Part shown: positions 1 to 7,351 of the stretch, one piece after another
How the letters are laid out: each line of letters opens with the position of its first letter
Position numbering within the stretch: position 1 is the stretch's first letter
DNA from: UBA7862 sp050872785
Lineage (GTDB): Bacteria; Bacillota; Clostridia; Christensenellales; UBA1242
Length of the DNA stretch: 41,036 nt
Assembly (NCBI GenBank): GCA_050872785.1
Contig: JBNMHO010000008.1
Location: 1-41,036 of the forward strand
Reading direction: 5' to 3'
The notes under the pieces: generated by a model
What the model was told of the DNA's origin: nothing
What the model saw: only the letters and a program-made list of their open reading frames with translations
The model's database searches: none
Translations under genes and position numbers: made by a program

Positions 1-99
1 AAATCTATTGAAGAATATCAAGTGCTAGTTGAAGATTGGATAGAATTTTATAATACAAAAAGATTAAAAAATAGGAAGAAATCTAAAATTTCTTCCTAG
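1..99 (+). pseudogene. IS3-family transposase, C-terminal fragment (cut by window edge)
   Basis: Frame 1 is open from the first base to a TAG at 97-99 and encodes 32 residues. They include WIEFYNTKRLK, the pattern found near the C-terminus of the rve integrase domain of IS3/IS150-type transposases (aromatic-YN-x-KR). The gene is truncated by the window edge, so it is not possible to say whether the full transposase is intact. The family is inferred from this short motif and the subgroup is uncertain. The fragment lies convergent to the P-type ATPase gene that ends at 157, so the element sits directly downstream of that operon. Confidence 0.7.
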
Positions 100-107
100 T
101 GGTTTTT
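73..107 (+). terminator. Rho-independent terminator of the transposase
   Basis: A perfect 10-bp inverted repeat (AGGAAGAAAT at 73-82, ATTTCTTCCT at 88-97, 5-nt loop) overlaps the transposase stop codon. It is followed by a T-rich tract at 103-107. Confidence 0.75.
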
Positions 108-156
108 TATTTTCAGTGACCCCTACGGGGTTCACTTCAAACTGGGGGTGTTTTTG

Positions 157-2505
157 TTATATGCGTTCCTTGTTCTTTTGTGTAAAGTAGAACACCTTTT
201 CAAAGACCCAACGTAGGGCGGTGTAGGATAGATAAATACAAAATAGGGTTATTCCAAGAAAGACAAGTTCTCGTGTGCCGAGGGTTGCGTATTTGAAAAA
301 CGAGGTTGGAATTATGGCAAATGCAAGGACTGCCAAAATTAACATTGAAAAGACAACAACTGCCCTAAACTTATCCAGTGGCAGACTGAGGTTGAGAAGC
401 ACGAAAAATGCGCCAAATGTTGCACAGAGTGAGATAAGTGTTGGGATAAGTTCTTGTTGGTCTGTTATGGCACAAAATACATAGCACGCCATGCTGGACA
501 AAAATAGGACTATTGCCCCCGGCAGTGCTTTTGACGAAAGACTAGACAAAAACGAACCTTTTATTCGCTCTTTGCTTGGTTGAAGTGCTAGGAAAAATGC
601 TGGAATTCCGATAAATGCTGTTTCCCAAATTAAGATTTGATTTGGCTCAAGTGGATAACTGTGCCTTGGGGATAGCAGTGCGAAAATTGTCAAAAACATT
701 GCAAAGAAAGTTTTTGTTAAGAAAAGTGATGACGCTTTTGAAATGTTGTTTATAACTCTTCTTCCCTCTGCCACAATGCTTGGCATAGACGAAAAGTTGT
801 TGTCCATCATAATAAGGTTGCTGGCACTTCTGGTGGCTTCGCTGCCGCTTGCCATGGCTATGGAACAGTCGGCTTCCTTTAGAGCTAAGATGTCGTTTAC
901 GCCGTCACCAGTCATAGCGACTTTGCTACCTTTCGCTCTTAATGCTTTTACAATTATACACTTTTGCTCTGGCGTAACTCTGCCAAAGACAGTGTATTCT
1001 AGGGCGATTTTTTCCAGTTCTTCGTCTGTGACATGTTCTAGGCTTATGCACTTGTCATAGTTTTTGACGCCGACTTTTCTTGAAATGTTGCTGACGGTGT
1101 CCACGTTGTCGCCCGAAATAATTTTCACTTCCACGTCATTCATGTTGAACCACTCGATTGTGGCTTTGGCGTCTGGACGAATGTTGTCTTCTATAACAAT
1201 AACTGCCATTGGAGTATTGTTTTTGCTCATTGTGTCGCCTACGTGTTCGTCATTTGACTTACATAGCAAAATTACTCTGTAACCCTCTTGCGTTAGGGCT
1301 TTTATTGTTTGAGAAGTTTCTGTGTCCAGATTGTTTGTTACAAATTCTGGGGCGCCTAGCATATATACGCCAAGGTCGCCAAGGTTCACTGCCGAAAACT
1401 TTTTCTCGCTGCTAAATTCCATAACTTCCGTGGCGTCAGTCAGTTTGCTGTCTTCCACCCAGAAATATTTGTCAAGGGCAATGGCTGTGGAGTTAAGCGT
1501 TTTGGTCGCTTTGGAATAACTTTGCATTATTTCAAAAATTTTTTCACTTGGGAAACCCAATGGGATAACATTTTTCACCGACATTGTGCCGTCTGTAAGT
1601 GTTCCCGTTTTGTCAAGGCACAAGACGTTTACTCGTGCCAAAGTTTCTATGGAATACAAGTCTTGCACAAGGGTTTTCTTTTTGGCAAGAGTAAGAACTC
1701 CCACAACAAGTGACACAGACGTGAGAAGATACATTCCAACTGGCATCATGCCAATTATTGAGCCAGATGTTTCCTTTATGGCTTCATACACTGTGCCGTT
1801 GTGATAGGTGTCAAGGAATGTGAACACGCCAAGTGGAATGAGCAAAATTCCGATGACTTTAATTATAAAGTTAAGGGTTTTTAGAATGTCGCTTTGATTG
1901 GCTTTAAGTTGACGGGCTTTTTTGATAAGCGTTGAACTGTATGTTTCCATGCCAACTTTTTCTGCCCTTGCCACGCACTCGCCACTTACAATATAACTTC
2001 CGCCAAGAAGTGTGTCGCCGATGTTTTTCTTTATTGGCTTGCTTTCGCCCGTAAGCAAACTTTCGTTGGCTTCCACCGTTCCGTCTATAACAACTAAGTC
2101 TGCACACACTTGCTCGCCCGAGTGAAGTGTTATAACATCACCTACAACAACTTTGTCCGTTTCTATCATTTGGTGCTGCCCGTCACGAAGAACATCTGCT
2201 TTGGCGACAGATATTACAGAAATTTTGTCCACCATTTTTTTGGCTTTTATCTCTTGTGCAAGTCCTATTATAAGATTTGCCATGAAAACAACAATGAAAG
2301 TTACATTTTCAAAACTGCCGATGTAGATAAGCACGCCAGCGATGAGAAAACAGATTAAGTTGAACCAAGTAAAAATATTGCCCAAAAAAATTTGAGCATA
2401 AGTTTTAGATGTTTTGGTGAGGGTGGTGTTGCCAAGCCCGTGTTTAAGTCTGTCCGCCGCTTCCTTGCTTGACAACCCCGTCATTGTTTTTTCATTTTCT
2501 TCCAT
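157..2505 (-). CDS. P-type cation-transporting ATPase (HAD superfamily)
   Basis: A 782-aa membrane pump that should couple ATP hydrolysis to cation transport. Family signatures are complete: TGES actuator motif at 152-155, phosphorylated Asp298 in DKTGTLT, nucleotide-binding FSSEKKF near 364, SGDN at 464-467 and TGDGVND at 532-538. Hydrophobic segments lie at about 38-85, 210-275 and throughout 590-775, the plan of a P2/CtpE-like pump; no N-terminal heavy-metal CxxC domain is seen. The M4 transport motif, usually PEGLP-like, reads MPVGM (254-258), so the ion is not assigned. It starts 8 nt after the tetR stop, with its SD (AGAGG) overlapping that stop, so it is the second gene of a tetR operon. 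Confidence 0.9.
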   Translation of the reverse strand: MEENEKTMTGLSSKEAADRLKHGLGNTTLTKTSKTYAQIFLGNIFTWFNLICFLIAGVLIYIGSFENVTFIVVFMANLIIGLAQEIKAKKMVDKISVISVAKADVLRDGQHQMIETDKVVVGDVITLHSGEQVCADLVVIDGTVEANESLLTGESKPIKKNIGDTLLGGSYIVSGECVARAEKVGMETYSSTLIKKARQLKANQSDILKTLNFIIKVIGILLIPLGVFTFLDTYHNGTVYEAIKETSGSIIGMMPVGMYLLTSVSLVVGVLTLAKKKTLVQDLYSIETLARVNVLCLDKTGTLTDGTMSVKNVIPLGFPSEKIFEIMQSYSKATKTLNSTAIALDKYFWVEDSKLTDATEVMEFSSEKKFSAVNLGDLGVYMLGAPEFVTNNLDTETSQTIKALTQEGYRVILLCKSNDEHVGDTMSKNNTPMAVIVIEDNIRPDAKATIEWFNMNDVEVKIISGDNVDTVSNISRKVGVKNYDKCISLEHVTDEELEKIALEYTVFGRVTPEQKCIIVKALRAKGSKVAMTGDGVNDILALKEADCSIAMASGSEATRSASNLIMMDNNFSSMPSIVAEGRRVINNISKASSLFLTKTFFAMFLTIFALLSPRHSYPLEPNQILIWETAFIGIPAFFLALQPSKERIKGSFLSSLSSKALPGAIVLFLSSMACYVFCAITDQQELIPTLISLCATFGAFFVLLNLSLPLDKFRAVVVFSMLILAVLAFAIIPTSFFKYATLGTRELVFLGITLFCIYLSYTALRWVFEKVFYFTQKNKERI

Positions 2506-2513
2506 AAAAGCCT

Positions 2514-3101
2514 CTAGTTAAGTTGTTTTGCCACGCAAGAGCAAAGGTCCTCCACAAACAATTTGCTTTCTTCGCTCTCGAGGTCATAGTTGCTGTCAAT
2601 TTCCTCGCTTAGACTTCCAATAATTCCGCAGAAAGCAAAATTCATTCTTGTGTCGTCAATTTTAAACAAAGTGCCTTCTTCTTCACCCTTTTGACAAATT
2701 TGGGTGAACAAAGTAAAGACAACTTCTTTGCTTTTGTAAAGCATTTCTGTAATGGTGTCGGCGTCATGCTCATTTAGGAATGGGGCGTAGTTGTCTATAA
2801 ACGTCCATGGCATGACCATCCAGTAATTTGCCTTCATGGTGATAATGACAGCCTTGATAAATGTTCTTAGGCTTGTTCTGAAAGTTGTGACTTTAAAACT
2901 GCTGGAAAAAAACTTAACCATTTTGTTAAGATAATAAATAATGCTATTAAACACCATTTCGTCTTTGCTTGCAAAATATTCATAGATAGTGCTTTTGCCC
3001 ATGTTGCAGCGTTTTGCCACTTCGGACAAAGTTATAGACTTGTAGTCCACACGGTCGTTGAGCATTGCAAGGACTTCTTCATATATCATTTCTTTTTTCA
3101 T
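2514..3101 (-). CDS. TetR/AcrR-family transcriptional regulator
   Basis: A 195-aa one-component regulator. Residues about 8-50 form the TetR helix-turn-helix (ITLSEVAKRCNMGKSTIYEYF, key GKSTIY of the recognition helix). The remaining ~145 residues are the variable ligand-binding and dimerisation domain, so the inducer cannot be deduced. An SD (GAGAGG) sits 8 nt before the ATG. It is the first gene of the operon with the P-type ATPase, so it probably autoregulates and controls the pump in response to a toxic ion or compound; that role is inference. No clear palindromic operator was identified around its promoter. Confidence 0.9.
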   Translation of the reverse strand: MKKEMIYEEVLAMLNDRVDYKSITLSEVAKRCNMGKSTIYEYFASKDEMVFNSIIYYLNKMVKFFSSSFKVTTFRTSLRTFIKAVIITMKANYWMVMPWTFIDNYAPFLNEHDADTITEMLYKSKEVVFTLFTQICQKGEEEGTLFKIDDTRMNFAFCGIIGSLSEEIDSNYDLESEESKLFVEDLCSCVAKQLN

Positions 3102-3137
3102 AATTTACCTCTCGAATTTTCGGTCGTTAACACATGA

Positions 3138-3166
3138 ATTATAACCCAAAAGTCCCTATTTGTCTA
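3138..3166 (-). promoter_or_regulatory. Sigma-A promoter of the tetR-ATPase operon
   Basis: Read on the minus strand, TAGACA (3161-3166) and TATAAT (3138-3143) are separated by 17 bp, about 40 nt upstream of the tetR ATG. Confidence 0.7.
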
Positions 3167-3364
3167 GCGATTTTCATAAGAATGATTGGTTTTTTGCAAT
3201 TTTTTTTGTAAATTTTTTGTGACTTCCGCCCTACCCGACCGCTCAATTTGTTTCCGTCAAAATGTAACTTAATTCAAGACGACTTCCCTAACAATATTTT
3301 GTGCGGCAAAAATGGGAAATATGAGGGGAATGTGGAGGAATTTTGAAAAACTGGTTAAAATTAG

Positions 3365-3393
3365 TAGATAAAAGTTTGAAAGTGGCGTATAAT
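3365..3393 (+). promoter_or_regulatory. Likely sigma-A promoter of pyk
   Basis: A perfect TATAAT at 3388-3393 lies 17 bp downstream of a weak -35 (TAGATA, 3365-3370). The pyk ATG is 53 nt further on with an SD (AGGAGA). Between this promoter and the tetR promoter (3167-3364) I see only A/T-rich DNA without a gene. Confidence 0.5.
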
Positions 3394-3445
3394 TTTGTGC
3401 GTAGCAATGATGAGAAAGAATTAGTAAGATATATAGGAGAGAAAT

Positions 3446-4858
3446 ATGAAAAAAACAAAAATGGTTTGCACACTGGGTCCAGCAAGCAACGACTATGCAA
3501 CAATCACCAAACTTTTGCGTGCGGGCATGAATGTTGCAAGGCTTAACATGAGCCATGGAGATTTGGCGGGACATCAGCAAACATTAAATAATGTTGTGAA
3601 GGCAAGAGAGGACTTGAACGTGCCATGTGCAATTATGGTTGACACTTGTGGACCAGAGATTCGGGTGGGCGAGTTTGAGGACGGCAAGGTGCTACTAAAC
3701 AAGGGAGATTTGTTCACTTTCTGCACAGACCACACAATCGGAACGGACAAATATGTGTCTTGCCCATATCCAGAACTTTTGGACATTTTGAAGCCAAAGC
3801 AAAAGATTTATGCCAACAACGGACTGCTTGAATTTACAGTTAAAAAGATTGAGGGGCGAAACATTGTTTGTGTTGTGAATGTGGGCGGTGAAATTTCAAA
3901 TCACAAAAGCATTTCCATTCCACACATCAGACTTCCCCTTCCATTCATTAGCAAAAAGGACGAGGACAACATTCGCTTTGCAGTAAAAAATGATGTGGAA
4001 TACATTTCTGCTTCGTTTGTAAATTCACCAGTTGACGTGCTTGAAATGCAAGAACTTATCCGCTCGCTTGGCGGTCGCCAGCAGATAATTTCTAAAATTG
4101 AAAGTGCCGAGGGGATAAACAATCTTGACAAAATTATTGACGTGAGTGACGGCATTATGGTTGCAAGAGGAGATATGGGGACAGAAATTCCTATTGAGCA
4201 TATCCCAGCCGTTCAAAAAAGAATGATTGAAAAATCTGTGCTAAAAGGCAAAAAAGTTATTGTCGCCACAGAAATGCTTGAGTCTATGACCCACCGCAGA
4301 CGACCAACCAGAGCCGAAACCACAGACGTAGCACAAGCCATTTATGACAAGACGGGTGCAACCATGCTTTCAGGCGAAACTGCAAGCGGAATTTATCCCG
4401 TTGAAAGTGCAACCACTATGAGCAAAATTGCCCTAGCTACAGAAAAACAAGTTGATTATGACAAGGACTTCAACCCAGAACTTGTTGGAGATAAAACACC
4501 ACTTGACGTCATTGCTCATTCTGCTTGCGAAACGGCAAAAAGTGTCCACGCAAAAGCCATTGTGTGTTGGACAGATTGTGGAAAGACCGCTTGCGCAGTG
4601 TCACGCTTTAGACCAGAAGCCACAATAGTTGCCATAACTCACGACCAGTGGACAAAAAACAGTCTTGCCCTCTGCTGGGGCGTTGTGCCACTGGTTGCAG
4701 AAGTTAAGCAAAACTTGGAAGAGTTGACCTCATATGCTTCAAAAGTTGTAAAAGAACTTAAACTTGCCAAAACTGGCGATAGAATAGTTATGACCTTTGG
4801 AGTGCCAAGCGACACCGCAACGCCAACCAACAGCATAAATATTTGCACTGTAGAATAG
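3446..4858 (+). CDS. pyk: Pyruvate kinase
   Basis: A 470-aa cytosolic enzyme that transfers phosphate from phosphoenolpyruvate to ADP in the last step of glycolysis. The N-terminal barrel has RLNMSHG (32-38), GPEIR (69-73), the KIESAEG segment that carries the catalytic Lys, the ARGDMG metal-site loop, ATEMLESM and PTRAET; residues about 345-470 form the C-terminal allosteric domain. Length is normal. Departures from the usual family sequence: DTKGPE is DTCGPE (Cys68), and the usual DDG turn in the barrel is NNG (124-126). These put it in a divergent subclass but leave the main catalytic residues. SD AGGAGA precedes the ATG. It is monocistronic. Confidence 0.93.
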   Translation: MKKTKMVCTLGPASNDYATITKLLRAGMNVARLNMSHGDLAGHQQTLNNVVKAREDLNVPCAIMVDTCGPEIRVGEFEDGKVLLNKGDLFTFCTDHTIGTDKYVSCPYPELLDILKPKQKIYANNGLLEFTVKKIEGRNIVCVVNVGGEISNHKSISIPHIRLPLPFISKKDEDNIRFAVKNDVEYISASFVNSPVDVLEMQELIRSLGGRQQIISKIESAEGINNLDKIIDVSDGIMVARGDMGTEIPIEHIPAVQKRMIEKSVLKGKKVIVATEMLESMTHRRRPTRAETTDVAQAIYDKTGATMLSGETASGIYPVESATTMSKIALATEKQVDYDKDFNPELVGDKTPLDVIAHSACETAKSVHAKAIVCWTDCGKTACAVSRFRPEATIVAITHDQWTKNSLALCWGVVPLVAEVKQNLEELTSYASKVVKELKLAKTGDRIVMTFGVPSDTATPTNSINICTVE

Positions 4859-4888
4859 ACTGGTTTGGGATATACACTAATTCGGAGC

Positions 4889-4940
4889 GTGTGCCTGCCC
4901 TTGTAAGTGAAGGTGGAGTTTTTACAATGGGGAGCCTTCC
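4889..4940 (+). repeat. Family C repeat, partial copy 1
   Basis: The stretch begins GTGTGCCTGCCCTTGTAAG and ends ACAATGGGGAGCCTTCC. The same words occur in the long inverted repeat at 11979-12144 and at 18738-18771. It lies 30 nt after the pyk stop; the GAAGG/CCTTC pairing could act as a weak terminator. Confidence 0.55.
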
Positions 4941-5018
4941 TTTATTTAGTTTAAATAAAAAAATAAAAACTTTCTAAAAAACACTTGATTTATTTTCCAA
5001 ACTGTGCAATAATATTCC

Positions 5019-5055
5019 CGCAAGTGAAGTTTAACTCTTTTACTCTTCACTTGCG
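5019..5055 (+). other. 11-bp stem-loop immediately upstream of the tRNA gene
   Basis: CGCAAGTGAAG (5019-5029) pairs perfectly with CTTCACTTGCG (5045-5055) around a 15-nt loop. A C/T-rich run with six T (5064-5069) follows and abuts the tRNA 5' end at 5070. It could be a leader or processing hairpin or an attenuator; it is not a canonical terminator because 8 nt separate stem and T run. Confidence 0.6.
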
Positions 5056-5069
5056 AACCCCTCTTTTTT

Positions 5070-5145
5070 GGGCAATTAACTCAGTTGGTAGAGTGTCACT
5101 TTGACGTAGTGGAAGTCAGGAGTTCGAGTCTCTTATTGCCCACCA
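5070..5145 (+). tRNA. tRNA-Val (anticodon GAC)
   Basis: A 76-nt cloverleaf: acceptor GGGCAAT pairs with ATTGCCC, D-stem ACTC/GAGT, anticodon stem TCACT/AGTGG with loop TTGACGT (U33, anticodon GAC, reading GUC/GUU Val codons), T-stem AGGAG/CTCTT with TTCGAGT loop, discriminator A and genomically encoded CCA. It stands alone, followed by a terminator. Confidence 0.9.
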
Positions 5146-5151
5146 TGTAAT

Positions 5152-5177
5152 CCGAACAAGTCGTTCGGCTTTTTTTA
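5152..5177 (+). terminator. Terminator of tRNA-Val
   Basis: CCGAAC (5152-5157) and GTTCGG (5163-5168) form a 6-bp stem with a 5-nt loop, followed by C and seven or more T. Confidence 0.8.
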
Positions 5178-5266
5178 TTTCAAATTTCCTTTCCCTGCCG
5201 CTATTAAATATGATATAATAAAATATAGCCCCATATCAATTTTGGGGCAAAACAGCAAGGAGAAAT

Positions 5267-5908
5267 ATGAGAAACATTATACTTGACGCAAAAATAAAAA
5301 AGGAATTGCAAAAATTCCAAGAGTTCAAAAAACAATATAATTTCATTCCAAAAGAAATTGAGGAAAAAAACGGAGCGTTGTTTTGTGACGGTGTTTGCAT
5401 AAGAGAGAACAAGGACGCAGAACTTTTGGGCGAGAGCGAAACATTTGTGAATGTTGGATACAAGTTGCATGGAGCGTTGCCAAAAGTCTTGTCCAACCTC
5501 TTCCCTTACAAATTCTATTTCAAGGGGCAAACACTATCTTCCGCCGAGAGTTTTTTCCAAGGGATAAAGTTCAAAAACATAAAAGCACAAAAACAAGTTT
5601 TTCTTTTAAGCGGACTTGACTCAAACAACATAAAAGCCGCCCAAGACTATCACTGGAAAGACAGCGGCACAGTTTACTTTTTGGGAAAACCATACAACCG
5701 CTTTGGCTCAGACTATGAAAATTTGGTTGACGAAATGTATGTAAGTCTGTTGCAAAACCCACTTTTCGTTAACGCCCTCAAAGCCGCAGGCAACAAATAT
5801 ATCCTACACGCCCTAGGCGAACCAAACCCAAACGAAACAGTCTTCTCCCGCCTCGAATTTGAAAAACAACTAAACTACCTTAAAGATTATTGTTTAGAAA
5901 ATAAATGA
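5267..5908 (+). CDS. NADAR-family protein (YbiA-like N-glycosidase fold)
   Basis: 213 aa. Residues about 70-205 match the NADAR/DUF1768 fold: LSNLFP (75-80), a short strand, then SSAESFFQGIKF with the family E94...Q98..K101 pattern, and a later W-K-D-S-G segment. NADAR proteins cleave N-glycosidic bonds; YbiA acts on riboflavin intermediates, and other members remove ADP-ribose from guanine in DNA as antitoxins to DarT-type toxins. The first ~70 residues are not part of the core domain. No DarT-like toxin or rib gene adjoins it, so the substrate is open. The SD AAGGAG fixes the start. Confidence 0.75.
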   Translation: MRNIILDAKIKKELQKFQEFKKQYNFIPKEIEEKNGALFCDGVCIRENKDAELLGESETFVNVGYKLHGALPKVLSNLFPYKFYFKGQTLSSAESFFQGIKFKNIKAQKQVFLLSGLDSNNIKAAQDYHWKDSGTVYFLGKPYNRFGSDYENLVDEMYVSLLQNPLFVNALKAAGNKYILHALGEPNPNETVFSRLEFEKQLNYLKDYCLENK

Positions 5909-5919
5909 TAATCTTTTTT
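5882..5919. terminator. A/T-rich hairpin between convergent genes
   Basis: AAAGATTAT (5882-5890) pairs with ATAATCTTT (5908-5916), and a T run follows on the plus strand. It spans the end of the NADAR gene and can serve both convergent genes; A-richness on the left gives a short T run for the minus strand too. Confidence 0.55.
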
Positions 5920-5920
5920 A

Positions 5921-6646
5921 TTACAAATAATGTAAAAATCTCTCGGGGGAGTTGATAAAACTTTTATATAACATAAATTGTTTCGTTTCAAAATATTCTT
6001 TCTTTTCAAGTTGTCCGTCAGAGATTTCATATATATCTGCATTTGGAATTGCGATAAGAAGTGGTGAATGTGTTGCTATTATAAATTGACATTTGTTGTC
6101 TTTTGTTAAGTCAAGCAATAGGGATATTAAAGCAAGTTGTTTTTCCGCTGAAAGGGCGGCTTCTGGTTCGTCAAGTAGGAATATCCCTTCTGTAAATTTG
6201 TTGTTGAACAAGGATAAAAAAGCTTCACCATGAGATTGTTTAAGGAGAGATTTTCCACCATATGCTCCGAAAATATCTCTACCTGTTTCTTCCGCCATTT
6301 TTTCTATATAGTCAGTGAAATTAAAGAAACTTTCTGCTCTAAAGAAAAAGCCTTTTGTAGTTTTTATTCTCCATACAAGTTGCATTTTTTCTGCTAGTTT
6401 AAGATTATCAAAATGCTCATCATTCTTGTAAACATGGTTTTTGTTTCCACCTAATATATTAAACCCCATGTTATAGGCAAGGCTTTCAAGAAATGTGCTT
6501 TTGCCCGTTCCATTATCTCCTAAAATAAATGTAATTGGTTTATCTAGTTTAATGTCTAAACCATTTTTAAAAAGGTCTAAACTAAACGGAAATTTTGTTT
6601 CCTGACTTTTTTTAATTCGGATTTCGGTTAAATAATTATTATTCAT
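5921..6646 (-). CDS. ABC-type AAA ATPase (COG3910-like)
   Basis: A 241-aa soluble ATPase. Seen, counting from the upstream TTG: Walker A GDNGTGKST (44-52), an SHGE signature (139-142), Walker B FLLDEPEA (157-164) and H-loop THSP (193-196). It lacks membrane segments and a coiled-coil arm, so it resembles the small stand-alone predicted ATPases of the OLD/RecF-like group rather than a transporter subunit. Their function is unknown. I choose ATG 6646: an extended -10 ends 6 nt before it and there is no SD, so the mRNA is probably leaderless. It is convergent with the NADAR gene; no operon partner is seen. Confidence 0.8.
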   Translation of the reverse strand: MNNNYLTEIRIKKSQETKFPFSLDLFKNGLDIKLDKPITFILGDNGTGKSTFLESLAYNMGFNILGGNKNHVYKNDEHFDNLKLAEKMQLVWRIKTTKGFFFRAESFFNFTDYIEKMAEETGRDIFGAYGGKSLLKQSHGEAFLSLFNNKFTEGIFLLDEPEAALSAEKQLALISLLLDLTKDNKCQFIIATHSPLLIAIPNADIYEISDGQLEKKEYFETKQFMLYKSFINSPERFLHYL

Positions 6647-6652
6647 CAATAT

Positions 6653-6681
6653 AATTTAACATTTTATTCTTTTTTAGTCAA
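6653..6681 (-). promoter_or_regulatory. Promoter of the AAA ATPase gene, predicted leaderless
   Basis: On the minus strand, TTGACT (6676-6681), a 17-bp spacer ending in TGT, and TAAATT (6653-6658). The ATG begins 6 nt later at 6646, so the transcription start should coincide with the start codon. Confidence 0.6.
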
Positions 6682-6695
6682 ATATATAAGCACAC

Positions 6696-7241
6696 TTATT
6701 CATGCAGCGAGAACTTGCAGCCGCAGTAGTTTTGGCGGTAGATGGAAAAGGCTTTGGAGAGGCGGATACTTTTTAGGTAGCCGTCTTGTTTTTTAAAGTC
6801 GGCGGTGAGATAATCTATTGTATATTTTTGCGAGAGATTTGAGCCGATTTCGTTTATAAGTTTGGCGTTTTTGTGGGGGCTGACGGTGAGGGTTGTGGCG
6901 AAGATGTCGAAGTTATGTTCTTTGGCATATGCGGCTGTTTTTTCTAGTCTGTAGGCAAAGCACATTGTGCAGCGAGCGCCGCCCTCTTTTTCGTTCTCTA
7001 GTCCCTTACAGTGAGCCTCAAAGTCCTCGTTGTCGTCATATGTTCCGTCCAAAACTACGATATTTAGTCCCGCCGCTTTCACATATTTTTGCTGCTCAAA
7101 AAGGCGTTTTTCATACTCTAGTTGAGGATAGATATTTGGATTGTAGTAAAAAATTGTGAGGTCATAGTCCTCTTTCAATCTGTCTATGACTGCTGTGGAG
7201 CATGGGCCGCAGCAACTGTGGAGTAACATTTTCTTTTTCAT
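6696..7241 (-). CDS. queH: Epoxyqueuosine reductase QueH
   Basis: A 181-aa cytosolic iron-sulfur enzyme that reduces epoxyqueuosine to queuosine in tRNA, the last step of Q modification; it is a non-orthologous replacement of QueG. Diagnostic DUF208 motifs are present: HSCCGPCS near the N-terminus, CTMCF followed by R in mid-protein, and YCGC close to the C-terminus, giving the Cys ligands of the cluster. The ATG at 7241 is preferred to a TTG at 7259 because the TTG lies within the promoter; no SD is visible and the mRNA is probably leaderless. Other queuosine genes are not nearby. Confidence 0.92.
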   Translation of the reverse strand: MKKKMLLHSCCGPCSTAVIDRLKEDYDLTIFYYNPNIYPQLEYEKRLFEQQKYVKAAGLNIVVLDGTYDDNEDFEAHCKGLENEKEGGARCTMCFAYRLEKTAAYAKEHNFDIFATTLTVSPHKNAKLINEIGSNLSQKYTIDYLTADFKKQDGYLKSIRLSKAFSIYRQNYCGCKFSLHE

Positions 7242-7247
7242 AAATAA

Positions 7248-7275
7248 AGTATAGCACAATTCCGTCCGTTTTCAA
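7248..7275 (-). promoter_or_regulatory. Promoter of queH, predicted leaderless
   Basis: On the minus strand, TTGAAA (7270-7275), 16 bp, and TATACT (7248-7253) preceded by TGC (extended -10). The ATG follows after 6 nt. Confidence 0.65.
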
Positions 7276-7304
7276 ATATTAAATCAAAAAGTTGGGCAGA
7301 TTGT

Positions 7305-7333
7305 TTGATTAAAATCTTCAAATCGAGTAAAAT
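7305..7333 (+). promoter_or_regulatory. Promoter of the MFS-like gene
   Basis: TTGATT (7305-7310), 17 bp, TAAAAT (7328-7333). The SD GAGGAG and the ATG at 7352 follow. It diverges from the queH promoter. Confidence 0.6.
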
Positions 7334-7351
7334 ATTGTTTGTGAGGAGAAA

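Larger units (their letters stand above)
1..150 (+). mobile_element. Right end of an IS3-type insertion sequence (approximate)
   Basis: The transposase tail is followed by its terminator and then by a GC-richer stretch at 116-150 that contains ACCCC-TAC-GGGGT and a run of G unlike the surrounding A/T-rich DNA. I take this as the probable terminal inverted repeat of the element. The exact boundary and the target-site duplication cannot be set because the left end is outside the window. Confidence 0.4.
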
